This document shows, in pieces, positions 1 through 13,055 of a DNA stretch of 64,000 bases. Each line of letters opens with the position of its first letter. Position 1 is the first letter of the stretch. A program made the position numbers and the translations under genes. The stretch is from Helichrysum umbraculigerum. Taxonomy: Eukaryota; Streptophyta; Magnoliopsida; Asterales; Asteraceae. The stretch is from the NCBI GenBank assembly GCA_949592205.1, contig CATIUR010000003.1, positions 16,941,001-17,005,000 on the forward strand. Reading direction: 5' to 3'. The notes under the pieces were generated by a model, which saw only the letters and a program-made list of their open reading frames with translations, was not told the DNA's origin and did not search any database.

Positions 1-367
1 GATACAGAAAGAAGGTATGTTTCTTGAGAACAATTAATGGTAGTGGTGTTAGGTCCATACTGAGTGTTGGACTACAATTTTTACTAGAACCAAAAATGAA
101 CACAAGGTTGACTAAAAGCATTATAGCATATTTGAAAAAGAGAACCAACAGACACAACAGTTATAGTATCCACAGTTAGAGTATATATGAAGTGTCATTG
201 ACAAGCATTGATAAACGAGACCTAAAGTGGATTAAACGTCAGATTTAACACTCTTAACATTTTAACAAAACTTACTCGACCCGAACAAACATTGAAAAAA
301 CAAAAAAATCATGACTAATGTTCTCAATAGAAAAAGAAAATATGAAAGACGAAATGTAGTCATTTAC

Positions 368-2340
368 CTGTTCAACAGTTGCTCTATCAGCTTTTTCAGT
401 AGTTTTGGTCTTGCCAATTGCCATCCCTCTCACACTCTCACGGATAGCAGTGGTAACAGAATTTGACATCCCAGAATCCCATCTTCCTTCCCACTCCTGT
501 ATGACAAGTGACAACAAATTACTCATCAATATGCCAAGAATAAAAGCTTATTTTGTCTGTGCCAAAATTGTTGTCCATATATCGACTGGAACTTGGGCAT
601 TTTTTGCATAGAATGCCATCATATTTTTTCATTTGTAGTTACTGTCCCTTCCTTTTTATATACAGAGTCATTAAAAGCTGGATTTGTTTCTCAGGTCATC
701 ACAGTGGGTTTTAAAAATGAGAATTTTGTTAAAACTGCTAAGTTCATATAAATTTAACAGTTAAAAAGTGACCCATAAGAGACAGAGAATGGTTTATGAT
801 AGACTCGAATGTAGAAAGAACAATATATAAAAAGGAACAAAAGAAAGCTACAACGGTATTTAATTTAAATAAAATATAGTAATTTGTATCAAACATAAAC
901 TGTCAACTTTGTTCTTTAAATTATGTAGTATCTTAACGGGGCAAGTTACCAAGAAAGATAAATAATCCATTACTACACTAATTTTCTCTCCTTCACAATA
1001 TTCCATTTTTGACATATCCAAGTCAAAGTTTAATCTTTAACACACATAAAATCATAGAAGTGGAATTTTCGGGAGCTTTTAGTTATGGGAAACTCCCCCA
1101 GTTTTGCAGAAAGCTTCTCCAAGAAAACTAGAAAATTAGAAACGTGTTCAAATCCGAGTTTTCTAAAAAACAATTCTATAAAAGGAAAATTCGCATCTTC
1201 TTTTTTATAACTGAAACAACTTTTTATGATTCTCTAAGTTTCCATATCTATTATTTTTAGAAAAGGAAAACTTCATCCCTGCCATTTGAAGGCATTTTTT
1301 GTATTTTCATTGCTTTTTTAAAGAAGTAAAACACTCCTCACTCCCTCAAAAAACGGAAAAAGAAAAATGTGAAAAAAAAGTTTCAGTAACTAAACGCACC
1401 CTTAACTTTTGGCAAGGAGTAAGAGTTTAACTTCTTAAAGCATCTAGGAATCCACAATAGTTTAACCTTTTTATAAAATAACAAAGATAAATGCCTAGAT
1501 TTTTTATTAGGGTTAACTACTTGGAAATGTATATAACTATGCGTTGACCTTCATTGTGTGTACGTAACAAAAATGATCTCCATTGTATGTACAAAACTAT
1601 TTATTTTGTACATTGTGTGTATTTTGGTGACGTGTTATCAAATGTAAGTCGACACATGACATCTTTACAAGCTAACGTGTCATCAAAATACACATAATGT
1701 ACAAAAATAAACAGTTTCATACATACAATGATGGTCAATTTTGTTACGTACACACAATGAAAATCAACAGATAGTTATATACATTTCCAGGCACTTAACC
1801 TTCTTTATTATTCTCATTTCTTAAATAAAAAAAAAGGAACTTTACAACACTTCTTTTCACGAGAAAGAAATTAGTATATACTACTCACATTAACATATTC
1901 AGGATTCTACATTATAGTTCTGCTAATTAAGAACCCCATTATACAAAGGGCCACTAGCCTAGTAATTGCCTTTCCAAATAATATATAATCACAAACAATC
2001 AGTAACTACAAATTGTTATCAATATTTAAAATACCTCTAAAGGAGAAGCCCTAATGTGATTAGTAAACTTCTGATTCCGATTCGAAAGCGGTTGAAGCGG
2101 TGAAGCATTAGGGCGTGAATGAATTCCACCGTGCGCATTCGGCCGTCGTGCGTTGAGAATTAGGGCTCCGTCAACAGCTCCGGTATCATCTATAGAATCT
2201 AAGTAATCTAACGCTTCTCCGATTTCAGAATCCGATGACCATAACATCTCATCTTCTTCCTCTGATTCTGATTCTGGTTCGTCGATTTCATGTTGAATTG
2301 ATACTGATTGAACTTCTATTCCGGTTTTCGGTTCTTCCAT
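368..2340 (-). CDS. RIO1: RIO1-type serine/threonine protein kinase, N-terminal part (two exons; continues past left edge)
   Basis: RIO1 kinases are atypical kinase/ATPases needed for late 40S ribosomal subunit maturation. Exon 1 is 2340..2035 (102 codons, start ATG at 2340-2338) and ends at donor GT 2034-2033. Exon 2 is 496..368 (43 codons), with acceptor CAG at 499-497 and donor GT at 367-366. Both introns are phase 0. Exon 1 encodes an acidic Glu/Ser-rich tail, then SSDSEIGEALDYLDS and LQPLSNRNQKF, which I recognise from plant RIO1 N-termini. Exon 2 gives EWEGR..MSNSVTTAIRES..GKTKTTEKADRATVEQ, the conserved lead-in to the RIO domain. The catalytic exons lie beyond base 1. Intron 1 is 1,538 bp and holds a MITE. 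The family assignment is from memory of plant RIO1 proteins and is strong; whether the gene is intact cannot be judged from this part. Confidence 0.88.
1509..1802. mobile_element. Palindromic MITE in RIO1 intron 1
   Basis: The outer ends are imperfect inverted repeats of about 30 bp (GGTTAACTACTTGGAAATG.. against the reverse complement of ..CATTTCCAGGCACTTAACC). Complementarity continues inwards (ATTGTGTGTACGTAACAAAA and its partner, then TGTACATTGTGTGTATTTTG and its partner), so most of the 294 bp can fold into one hairpin. No coding sequence is present. The flanks are T/A rich, so I cannot fix a TSD or superfamily. Confidence 0.7.
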
Positions 2341-2425
2341 GGCGGATAATCGTAATTGAATGTGAGTTTGTGAGGTTTAGGGGTTTAGAATTTTGTGAAA
2401 TGCGATGGTCTTGGTGTTATACTCA

Positions 2426-2481
2426 TTGGGCCGATTATATTGGGCCAATGTATTGTAGAACCATAATTTATTTATTGGGCC
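2426..2481. promoter_or_regulatory. Three TTGGGCC site-II (TCP-type) motifs upstream of RIO1
   Basis: TTGGGCC occurs at 2426-2432, 2440-2446 and 2475-2481, that is 86-141 bp upstream of the RIO1 ATG. TGGGCY site-II elements are typical of plant ribosomal-protein and ribosome-biogenesis promoters, where TCP factors bind. That agrees with the gene's role in 40S maturation. The motifs are read directly; their function is inferred. Confidence 0.6.
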
Positions 2482-2519
2482 AGTGAAGAAAACTGAAAAC
2501 GAGTTTATAGGTAAAGACT

Positions 2520-2670
2520 TTTATAGATGGGTGATGATTCGTACACTACCTATTTTTAGCCATACACCACCAAACATGCTACAGGACGTTGTATTGTACA
2601 ACACTATAAAACATGTTTGATGGTGTACGGCCAAAAACAGGTGGTGTACGGATCACTCCCCTTTATAGAT
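2520..2670. mobile_element. MULE-like MITE with 9-bp TSD, upstream of RIO1
   Basis: The element is 2529-2661 (133 bp) with near-complete inverted-repeat structure; its ends read GGGTGATGATTCGTACAC and, in reverse complement, GGGGAGTGATCCGTACAC. It is flanked by an exact 9-bp duplication TTTATAGAT at 2520-2528 and 2662-2670. A 9-bp TSD with long TIRs is characteristic of Mutator-like MITEs. It lies about 190 bp upstream of the RIO1 start. Confidence 0.8.
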
Positions 2671-3960
2671 AGGTAAAAAGGAGTGTACAAGTGTACATTT
2701 TAATATTAGAACTTTTTGGGTAGACAACTAAACGGTCAGGAGATTTTGAGTGTACCAAAGAGAATATGTGATGTTATGTGTGTGTACTGAGAGATCTACC
2801 CGATTATGTGTTAATCGGTTGCAGGGGTTATTCAAATGAATGCACACTTCTTCTACGACCACACACTTCATCTACGAAAGAATAAAAACAACTTTTAGTA
2901 AACAAACATGATTGTTAGCATATACATCTTCGGTTTTGGCGGGAAATATGTTTCGTGTCATGTTGTATAGGATGCATGTTAGTATCATGTAGGTTAGCTT
3001 TACTTAAGAGATGATATATTTCTAGATTAGTTACAAAAAAAAGAGAGTATATACTCAAACTAGTGTTTAATACCGTCCAATGGACGGCTCCCGAAAAATT
3101 GGATATAGATTATTTTACATATATTACATAAGTAATAATGATTATGACATAATATACATGTGTATATCCGATTCTTAAAAATGTAACACTATTTTCTATT
3201 ATAATGTATAATGTATGTTTAGTGTAATAAATAAGATTTTCCTAATCGTAAGCCTTACGGTTATGTTTATCAACTGATTATTCACGAGTGGTTAATGATT
3301 AGCAGTTTAAGAACCAACACAATTGGTTGATGTATGCTATATAATTGTAATTGGTTGACGGTTTCATAGTATTTATCGGTCTTTAATGAAGGTTAGCGGT
3401 TTCTTTATGGCACTTACATCGTTGTATATTAGCCCTTAGGGCTATGTTTTTAGCAAAATACTAGTAAATAAAGGCAATAATAATCTTAATAATGAAAACT
3501 TAATGTCAACATTAGGAATGCCGGTATTTGGAATAATAATAAAGTAATTTTTTAAACCCTAATAGCAAAACATTACTACCTTAAAATGTTGATGTTCAAG
3601 ACAAACTTCACTTTTTACTCCTATATATGTCAAATTTTCAATATAAAGCATACTAGTCACCAAGTAATTATCATACCCATGTAAGTGTCACAAAAATGGT
3701 AAATTCCATACATCAAAAGTCAAAACTACATAAATGTTGCTTGGTCAATCATATTGTTGTATAAATTATTCTAGCATTGTTTGTCTAATTAAACGTTCAA
3801 TTAAATTTAATAATATTAAACATGTCATATTACTTTGAAGACACATAGTAAGGTACACAGGATTATTTTTTTTCCAAGACATGATCATTCAGATATTTGA
3901 AGAATACACAATCATCATCATGCTCATCGACAATAGGTAATGCTTGATCTAAGAAAAACA
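2671..3960. other. AT-rich intergenic region, no gene seen
   Basis: I see no coding exon, TIR pair or LTR signature here. The sequence is AT-rich, with short stop-filled frames on both strands. Confidence 0.5.
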
Positions 3961-3971
3961 CCAATGCTAAC

Positions 3972-6430
3972 TGATGTGACGTAAAAAGTCATGTTTTTAG
4001 AAGCTTTATTCCTCACATTTTGGACCTTTCTTTAGTAAAAACATTCCAAAACATTGATTATTTATTAAAATTCACTAAAGTGGTTCAAAAGTAGACGTTG
4101 TGGTAAAAATCACTGAAAACACTCTGAAATCACACAAAACACAGCATTTTAATACAAGCCGATTCCTCCAACCTCATTTTCCTGTCAAGACACACTCCCT
4201 AACTTCTACCATCGGTTGTATAAGTAAAATCGAGACAGAAAAATCTGGAATCAAGTGAAACGGCCAAAGGATGGAGAAGACACTACACTTTCAGAGCCAC
4301 TAAAAGTCATTTCGGCTACGCCTGAGTTCTACATACCCAATTTCTATGAGATTGGCATCATTAGAAGCGTAACGGAATTACGAAACCATGGGCGAAAGAA
4401 TCAGGTCAAACAGACGCGTAACGAAGGAGATACGGACGTTTTAAGCAACGAACGAAATCAGACGGAGACCGTATACGGCCTCAGGCACCGTATACGGCCC
4501 TTGTAAGACCATATACGGCCTAATACACACCTTATACGGCCCTTACAAGGCCGTATACGGCCCCTACCCCATATCGTGCTTCGTTTGCTTGTACGTGTTG
4601 CTTCGTGAGTTGTACGCGCGATTTGATGCTTTGCCTATAAATAGTGGACAACCCCAACACTTCATACACACCAATTTTCTCATTTCATTTCTTCCTTACA
4701 CTTTCTCTCTCACACACATCACTCTCTCTCTAGTTTCTCTCTCTAGAGATTTTCTCTCTCTAGAATTGGGCTAGTTAGAAAGATAGTTAGGTAGAGGTAG
4801 CTTTTAGCTTTTGTACGGAGTCACTCCAAGACATTGTATTCGCGAAGATCTGTCTGTAATAAATTCGTATCAGGTTCTATTTATATATCTCTTACTTTTC
4901 AGTTTTAAACATGTGTTGCTTTGTTTATGCTTGTTTAGGATTGTATGCTAGATATATAATGTTAGGCTAGACATTTCTTTGTGTTTACTATGATGTAGTT
5001 ATGTTAGAATAGTCAATATATTTATGCCATGCTGTTACTCTGCCCGTGTTACTTTAAACTGTGTATGAACTCATAAACTGAATCTCGAATGTTTATCTAT
5101 CCAACTTATGCTGTGGTTAGAAGCTTCCTGCTAGAACTTGGCCAATTACTAGTGGTACGTTCTCTACCTATTCTATACTTGATGGTCAATGAACTTGGTA
5201 TGACTGTGTTCTCTAGGTTGAAATAAATCATAAGAGACACGGAGCGTAGGATTAGAGATAGGTTAGATTCATGTTTATCTGTTAATATCTTTGAGAGAAC
5301 TTTCGGGATATCTATGATCTGATTATTGGTTATCTGCTATGCTAAGGATCATGGTGTTCTGTTATGTGTCACCCTATTGCATGTTCTTGTTTGATTGTTG
5401 CCTTAGGAATGATGCATGCTAGAGTTATCCTCCTAGTTCATATCAGTAACTGTATGATTAGGTTTTCAGACACTGAATATTGGTTTACACAGTAGATTAA
5501 CATGCATGGAATAGTTGTGATGATTTATATCTGTAATGCTGAACAATTTAACTGATCGTTAGCCCGATTATCCCAACTTGGTCCGCGGGATTATCCCCGT
5601 TCGTGTTCTTGTTCAATCAACAATTCACGCTACGATACAGACGTCTATGATGACTGTGACTGGGGACCAAGATTCGAGGATAGTCGTCGGTTAAATTGGT
5701 CTGTACATTTGGGAGAACTTCCGGTGTATTTGACTTCTATAACTGCTATCCACGTGACATATTATTTATATGATTGCGGACAACTCTACGTTAGATATTT
5801 AATAGGCTCGTAGTTGTAGCTCATTAGGATATAGGAAATCTGCGAGAGTAATGTGGAACCCTAATTAATGTAACGGAAAAACCGTAAAACGCCCTATTAC
5901 TCGGTATAGTGCTGGAAACACCAATTGGTGGAGTACAAACGTATGGAAGCCGCGGAACGGTCGTAGGTACAGTACTTTGTATTAATTATGTTTCTATCCT
6001 CTCCGGATTAGTCATCACATCTAGTAGCCTTACCCTTGACTATTCATCAATAACATATAACGAAATCATAGTAAACACTCGCTTATCCTCTGTTGACCGA
6101 GTCTCCGTACAAACATCTTTTGTTTTATTTTCTTTATTTAAATTAGTATTTAGTTATAAAAACCAAACCTATCCAAAAGCTTTTAAAAACCCCAGCTAGA
6201 TTCCCAAAGATAATAAAACTTCCTAGACTCCCATGCCCGTTGTAGTTTGAAGAACGACACCTGAGTCATACATACCACTTACTGCCCTTTTAGGTCTGTC
6301 AGTAGTATACAGCTTAGGATTCCCCTGCTCTATAAATTTAAACTCTGTCCGCGCGTCCTGGTTGGTTGGTTCAACTACCGGATTAAAACCCGTCCGACAT
6401 CCGGGAGGCACGACACTAACCATACAAATA
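3972..6430 (+). mobile_element. Probable LTR-retrotransposon fragment (U3-R-U5-like, no coding sequence)
   Basis: A promoter-like layout is visible: an array of five palindromic CCGTATACGG-type words (4469-4560), then a TATA box (CTATAAATAG, about 4637-4646), a CT-rich leader (4680-4770) and an AATAAA at about 4858. No gag or pol frame follows, and I find no second LTR copy or matching TSD in the window. The boundaries are therefore approximate. It could be a truncated LTR plus untranslated internal sequence of a Ty3-type element. Confidence 0.4.
4469..4560. repeat. Phased array of five CCGTATACGG palindromes
   Basis: Ten-base dyads start at 4469, 4488, 4509, 4530 and 4551, so spacings are 19, 21, 21 and 21 bp. 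Three copies are the perfect palindrome CCGTATACGG; the third and fourth carry one central change each (CCATATACGG, CCTTATACGG). The array ends about 77 bp before a TATA box. Confidence 0.85.
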
Positions 6431-6483
6431 TTTAATTGATTGAACGGTATATGATCTTGATCATTTAAAGGAATTAAATAATT

Positions 6484-6503
6484 GATAGATAGATAGATAG
6501 ATA
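6484..6503. repeat. GATA microsatellite
   Basis: About four tandem GATA units followed by GATATTGATTG, in otherwise featureless AT-rich intergenic DNA (6431-7139). Confidence 0.8.
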
Positions 6504-7139
6504 TTGATTGACAATAAGACAGGCCACCAAAAAAATTCAGAATGCTGTGGCCAAAATTATAGAGTGTTGTACTAATTGTTTGCTTAAATTAATCAACAAG
6601 TGGATGGAAGACCATTGTTTTATTGCAAATGAGACAAAAGAATGTTACACAAATCTTGACCATCGAGGTAGATCCCGATCACTAAAACTTTTAAACGGGT
6701 TAATCATTAATTATTCAGAGTTGCAATAATGTAAGAGGAGCGGGACTTAAAAGAACTTAAGGGGCACAAAGCGAATATAAAATATGAGGTGTTATCGATT
6801 TCATCGGTTAGTTATTTTCCAATCCCTTTTTATGCAAATTCATTAACATTGATTCGATGTAGTATGGAGAATTTATATTATATTAAAGTAAACAAACCTA
6901 ATTCATTCATTCTGTTGTGATATAGTATATTGACTTTAATAATGTGTTACTGATTTAATACAATTTTTATGATAGAAAAAAAATCTACCATATCAAGTGT
7001 TATTTCAAAGAAGATCGTCTTTAATCTTTTCAATTATATATTACAGTATAATGTTTTGAAAAGAAATCAAGTTATCGACTAATTATATTAACTAATGAAA
7101 CTAAAATGACATGCCACTAGCTATTTAGTCATAACATGC

Positions 7140-7413
7140 TACTCCCTCCGTCCCAAAATAATTGTCCACCAACAAAAATCACGCAGTTTAATAAAAGTAC
7201 AATCATTACTGCTTTCTCTTTCTTACTTTTTGCTCAACGACAGTTTTACTCTTAAACAATTAATTACTACTTTCTTTAAAGTTTGTAATAACAATTTCAA
7301 TTGAGGGTAATATGGTAATCATGACCAAAATTTCCTTTCTATATTTGGAAGTGGACAATTAATTTGGGACGTCCGAAAAAGGAAACATGGACTATATTTT
7401 TGAGACGGAGGTA
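7140..7413. mobile_element. Stowaway-type (Tc1/mariner) MITE
   Basis: The 5' end reads CTCCCTCCGTCCCAAAATAA and the 3' end is its imperfect complement ending GAGACGGAGGTAG. The element is 7142-7411 and is flanked by TA dinucleotides (7140-7141 and 7412-7413). CTCCCTCCGTCCC termini with a TA TSD are the standard plant Stowaway signature. Confidence 0.85.
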
Positions 7414-7495
7414 GTATTTAACAAACATAGTCACACGTACGTAAATAGTAGTAACCACCCCTTTATGTGGGTAAAATGTTAGTTAAGTATTAAAA

Positions 7496-7689
7496 TGTTG
7501 TGAAATAATAAAGAACATAAATAATAAAGAAGGAAACCGAAAAGGATTGTTTTATTCATCTCTCAATGGAGGTATATATAATGTTACAAGGAGGAGTATT
7601 CCCAAAGAAAGAATCTCGTAATTATAGTAAACAGTATCAATCATTGTTATAATAAGATATGGACATCCATTCCATAATTATTTATAACA
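7496..7689 (-). repeat. 3' LTR of the 7.3-kb element
   Basis: 194 bp, TG..CA ends; preceded by TSD TAAAA (7491-7495). It is the 3' LTR because a polypurine tract (minus strand AAGGGGGAG) directly abuts it at 7690-7700. Confidence 0.9.
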
Positions 7690-8889
7690 CTCCCCCTTGG
7701 ATGTCCATTTAAGGATTATGCCTCGTTAAAACCTTACTAGATAAAACCCAGTGGGAAAAAAATCTAGTGAAGGAAAAAAAGTACATAATTTCCTTATACG
7801 TTTGAGGATGTTGCCTCATTAAAAACCTTACCAGGAAAACCCAACAGGGATAAAACCATGGCTAAGGGAAAAAGAGTGCAACGCGTATCTTTTCTCCCCC
7901 TGATGATCACATCACTTAAACTCTGTAGTTGTTGAAATCCAATATCTTCTTTAGTCATCATAGTAAATGTCTTGATAAAATAAATTTATCTAATTCTCAC
8001 ATGAACAAATGTTCTTCACTTGTTGCTCACATATCTATGGATTAAACATCCGTCATACATATCATTCAAGTATATCCTAGTACTTCATAAATTATACAAT
8101 GCCAACAAATTTAAATTAGATTATATATTATCATGTATGACCACTACGAGAACTATCAATGCTTCATATGCATTTAAATATGACACTTTTAAATCGATAT
8201 CGTGATCATCATCTTTGGAAGTTAAAAGGGGTCTTTCAATATCATGTGACCTCGTAACCATGAGTGTCATTTATCCGTATAAATTGAACAAGGATTTTAT
8301 TCTTAATATGTTCAATTCGTACAACAAGATAAATTTTGTCATCTTCTTCAATATCATTTGGTAAGGATTTAATTGCCTTTATAATCTTTCAATGAGTTCA
8401 CTCTTATTCATAAAATCAAACTATATGAAACTTAGACCATATTCAATTCCATGTCTCATTATATAGCTTCATGGGCAAACATAATTCTTTATATGGCACA
8501 AATTCAATTGAACTACACTAAGGCGATTATAACACATATGCCCATATTGCTTTAACTCATATCGTGATTATTTCAATACAATCAATCAGTGTTCTCGAGA
8601 ACTTTTCTTATCTACTTTAAGCATAATAATCACGAGCCATGCTTCATACATTTTATATCCCTTAAGGAATCTCAACATCAAATGAGCTCTAATTATATAC
8701 TTTTAGACGCATATAATTCATTTATTATATTGCCAGACTTATATAATATCAATAAACATTATTGGATCCACCACAAGAGAACATGCCTCCTCTTTATCAT
8801 TTCTAAGTCTTTGCGAAATACATGTGTGCCATCACATGTGCCTTATATAACATATTTCAATACTTTGATTTCGCTTCATAATGACTTAT

Positions 8890-9417
8890 GCATATCCAAT
8901 AAGTTTCAAGCATTCATGTGTATAGACTTCGATCAAGTCCCAATATACACGTCTCATCACAAGAGATTTTAAATTTTCATTAACTACTTGCGTCTTTATA
9001 TTTGGCCATCTATTCTATACATATGCAATCCTTGCAAGTTTGTTTTCAAGATCCTCACTCTTATTATAGCACTATATTATTTACAAATCATTATCTTGCG
9101 CAATATTACACTCATAGTACTATCGACGTCGATTTACTCATTTTCGATTCCACACTTTACTAGACACTATATAATATCACTTAACAAGATCTCTTAGTTT
9201 TTCAGGTACCTTAGGTTCTTCTAGAACCCTCTTGTCTAGTGTTTTTGTAGGATATTCTTATGGGGTCTTTATTACCTCCATATGACCATCTAATTTCTTG
9301 CTCCATTTTTATACAATTCGAGGACTTTTTATTTGGAATCGAATATTCTATCATGCAACATGCATGCCATAGTATCATTTTAGTTGTCCATCCGGACACA
9401 CATTTTAATTGGAGCAC
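8890..9417 (-). pseudogene. Decayed copia pol remnant (linker plus start of reverse transcriptase)
   Basis: On the minus strand, 9417..9214 keeps a frame whose GGNKDPIRISYKNTRQEGS resembles the GSKDKNPRK linker that precedes RT in many plant copia elements. Further along, near 9,010-8,890, RWPNIKTQ..RRVY..LKLIGYA lines up with the DWPKWK..KREVF..KPVGYKWV opening of copia RT, followed by stop codons. Many substitutions separate it from a working sequence. The match is by eye and from memory of the family, so the exact limits are soft. Confidence 0.5.
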
Positions 9418-11997
9418 TAGCAGCGTATATGTGATCTAGTCACTCTCTTTAGGTCACTCAACATGTCTGGCAATGACTACTTTTGAAAAATGAATTATCA
9501 TTTGAACTTGAGGTTCAAAGCCTTTGTGTGAGGATCAACAATTACATTTTCTAATTCATTCCAATACTCTAGCTGCTCTTTCACTCCCCCTGAATGAATT
9601 ATCATTTTCAACAACCCATATTGTGCGTTGTGGTGGATTTACTAAAATATATACCGCACAATCATAAAAACCTTACATGGAAGATATATGGTTTGTGACC
9701 GAAAAACCATTATAATGGGGAGGAATCATTATAACTTTTTAGCTTGATGCGAATTCATACTGTTTCACGTTTACTAACATGACCCCATACTATAAGTAAT
9801 AGTTATGCTCTCATCATGACACAGTCTTTGCAGTGTACTAAATACATTTGTTAGCGGTTCGACAAAAATAATCGGTGTATGAACTAATAGATGTTCAACA
9901 CATATTACAATCAACCGAAGATGCTAGGTATGTAATTCGTCAATATATACATTTACCGACATTTCCAAAACAAATGTGACATCTATAATGTGTTCTTGCA
10001 ATCTCAATAGGCAAGTCACTTAATTAATCATGCAAACTATAGGTTGCAATTTTATGACCATTTAAATGATGCATCGATTTAAAACGCTAAATGGTCTAGT
10101 AGGTAGATATATAGGCCTACATATATCCCCTTATATCATATTCAAAATCTCTAGGGATTCAATCCCAAATTTTAGTCGGTAATGATATACTTTGTTTGAG
10201 AGCATTAAACTCATATCAAAATCACCACATTTAAGAACTTTCAGGTTCTTGTATACATGTCGCATCATCATTGACTCGGAATGCTCTAACCGGTCTTGCC
10301 AATTTATATAATAATCAAGGTCCATAAACATCAAATTTATGACTATGTGTGCTTCAATTGCACTTGTTTTATTTTTACTTGTTTTTTTAATATAGGTAAT
10401 ACGTAGATAAATAATGCATGCATCATCAATTAACAAATTTTTTTTTCCCGATGCATGCACTAGCTTAGATATTGTTTCGTAGTGCATGTAACATGAGTAA
10501 TCACCATTTGCAATTAAGCAAATTCTGAGTTTTGATAGTCAAATAAGCACATTTATTTATATAGCATATAACAAGATATTAATAACGCTAGTATATATAT
10601 TGCATGGACACTTTATCTTTCAACATGTAAACTTAGTTATGTCCTCAAAAATATTTTAACATTCTTAAATTTTAGCATCTAGCTAAATTACCAAGCCTAG
10701 TTATAAAATACAAATTCAATACTTCCGTATATACACCAAAACTCAGTCGAAATATTTTCGATCATATAATGTACTCCCTAGCATCATATAAATTAAATCT
10801 TGCCACAAAATATTTACTGATTTAAATATTTCATCATAAGCTCTGTATTTATGAAAATATTTCTCATAAAAAAATATATTATATTTATGTTTCTTTAATC
10901 ATGTCATCTAACTATTTCCATACGCACGTATGTCTGTAATCAAATATCTACAAGACATATATAGTTCTTTCTAGTCAAACTATTTAACCAATAAAGTAAG
11001 ATATATTCACATATAATAACCAAATTCGTATACGTCATTAACAAAACATATGACTAAAACTTTACTTGAGTCAAATGATGATCACTAACAAATATATACT
11101 CGTATTTTGTACTACAAACGAGCTAACAAGCAAAAAGTTCATATCGTGTTACAGCGATATATTTGACATACTCGATTTATAAACTTATTTATTTAATGTG
11201 ATTAAAGTTTGTGAAATTGTGCTCCTATCTCAATTCAAAATAGAACAACAACATGACTCTAGCGTAAAAGTGCTACACAAAATCTAGATTCTAAACGAGC
11301 CTAGATAACATGCATGCATGCCATGCGCAAATGCAAATGCAAATGCAAACTCAAATTAATTATTAATTTAACACTTATAAAAGACTTCATCTATTCTAAA
11401 TTTACTAATGTAATATAAACTATGCATATATGAAATTCAATATATGTCACTTAACCAAGAGATAGATAATAACAATGGAATTTATATATTCAAATCTGTA
11501 GTAGATGCTATATGTGTCTCTTAGTCTAACTTATACCATATATACGCATCACATTGAAAACAATACAATAAGCAATATAAGGATTTCAAACTCACAACCA
11601 AAAAATAATAATGTACTTTTCAACAATTGCTTTTAATACTTGTTACTAAATGACGTAGAAGTTTTGCCTAAACCCAATATTATGATTTTCTTTATTCTTG
11701 TAGATGTCTTATATCAATATATCAATTTTTTTTATTACTATATATACTGAACGACAAACGTCCACAAATCTTTGTTATTTACTTAACTTTGTTTCTATAA
11801 AGGTGAACTTTTAAAATTATCATATTGAATGATATTATTCTTCTAAAAGATTTGGTGGGTTTTCGGGTTTAATCCAGACAACATATAAACAACTTAGAAA
11901 GATCATTACTGAAATTAAAATCTCATCAAATCTTGCTAGTCTCAGTAAACTAACTTTATGAAAATATATATACTTCAAACATGACGGATACATAAGC

Positions 11998-12036
11998 TAA
12001 TAAATCCAGAAGCTAATAAATCCAGAAGCTAATAGA
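11998..12036. repeat. Short tandem repeat (16-bp unit)
   Basis: AGCTAATAAATCCAGA is repeated about 2.5 times inside the 7.3-kb LTR element. Confidence 0.7.
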
Positions 12037-13055
12037 CTTATAAGTCTTTGTCGATGACACCATTCACAATTATATGTTAAGGACATAAATTAAAATCTCA
12101 ACCTACATATATCTTAGATCGTCAATATCACGAGCTTACTTTAATTCTATCTAATTTTATTATTTTTTTTCTTGTATACCTCTGCCATCATATTAACAAA
12201 AAAATAATGAATCTAATTGTATTTTATATAGCAATTTTATTTAGACGAGGCAGATATTAAGTTAAAAATATAAGAGTAATTATTAATGTTAATTATATTG
12301 TTTAAACATATACAAGAAGACAAGCCATATTATTTAGTCTTCTTCTCATATTCGACTATATGGGTTGAAATCAATTCAAAAGGAATCGTGTGGTGTGTGT
12401 GGGTCACCGTAATAGGTTTCCAATCATGACAGGTATATAAAATAAATACCACCAAGTTTACTAGCTTAATATTCTATCACATAGTATCAATAAATCATGC
12501 AATACAAGAATACATTAATGCCACGTGATTAACCATATCAAATAGTTAATGAAATTGAATATAATAAAAAATTATGAGTAAATATATAAAGTGATAATAC
12601 TTTGCATCACATGTAATAGATCATCAATATGTAGCATATTAATTGTTTAGAATCTCTAAACATGAAAAAGATTTAACCATAATCTAACATAAAAATCATA
12701 CGATTTGTTTCTTAAGAAGAAATCAAATAATTTGGATGCATAAATTGTGTGAGAACTTAAACATATGTATTAATATTAATTTAATTTATTCAAACGTAGA
12801 AGAATATAGGATCGATTAATAATATATATATCGTCATTCACATATATACAAATCTACTATAGGTTACCTACTTTAGAGCTTAAACAAAAACATACAATTT
12901 AATTACCAAGCATAAAATCATTACTATTGTTAATTAATATAAACATGAATCTATCTATTATAAGATATATTGCTAACACATAATTATAGATCCTTGCTAA
13001 CTGATTATCGATTAACATTCAACTAACCATTTATATATCTATCACGAATCAAAAG

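Noticed and set aside
4255..4506. 83-codon frame overlapping the CCGTATACGG array
   Set aside because: Starts at a non-ATG codon, has no family match and runs into the LTR promoter array.
8589..9197. 127- and 69-codon plus-strand frames
   Set aside because: They lie antisense to the decayed copia pol of the 7.3-kb element, are Ile/Tyr/Ser-rich and match nothing I know.
10131..10487. 118-codon minus-strand frame in the 7.3-kb element
   Set aside because: Possibly eroded copia sequence, but I could not align it to a pol domain, so it is not called.
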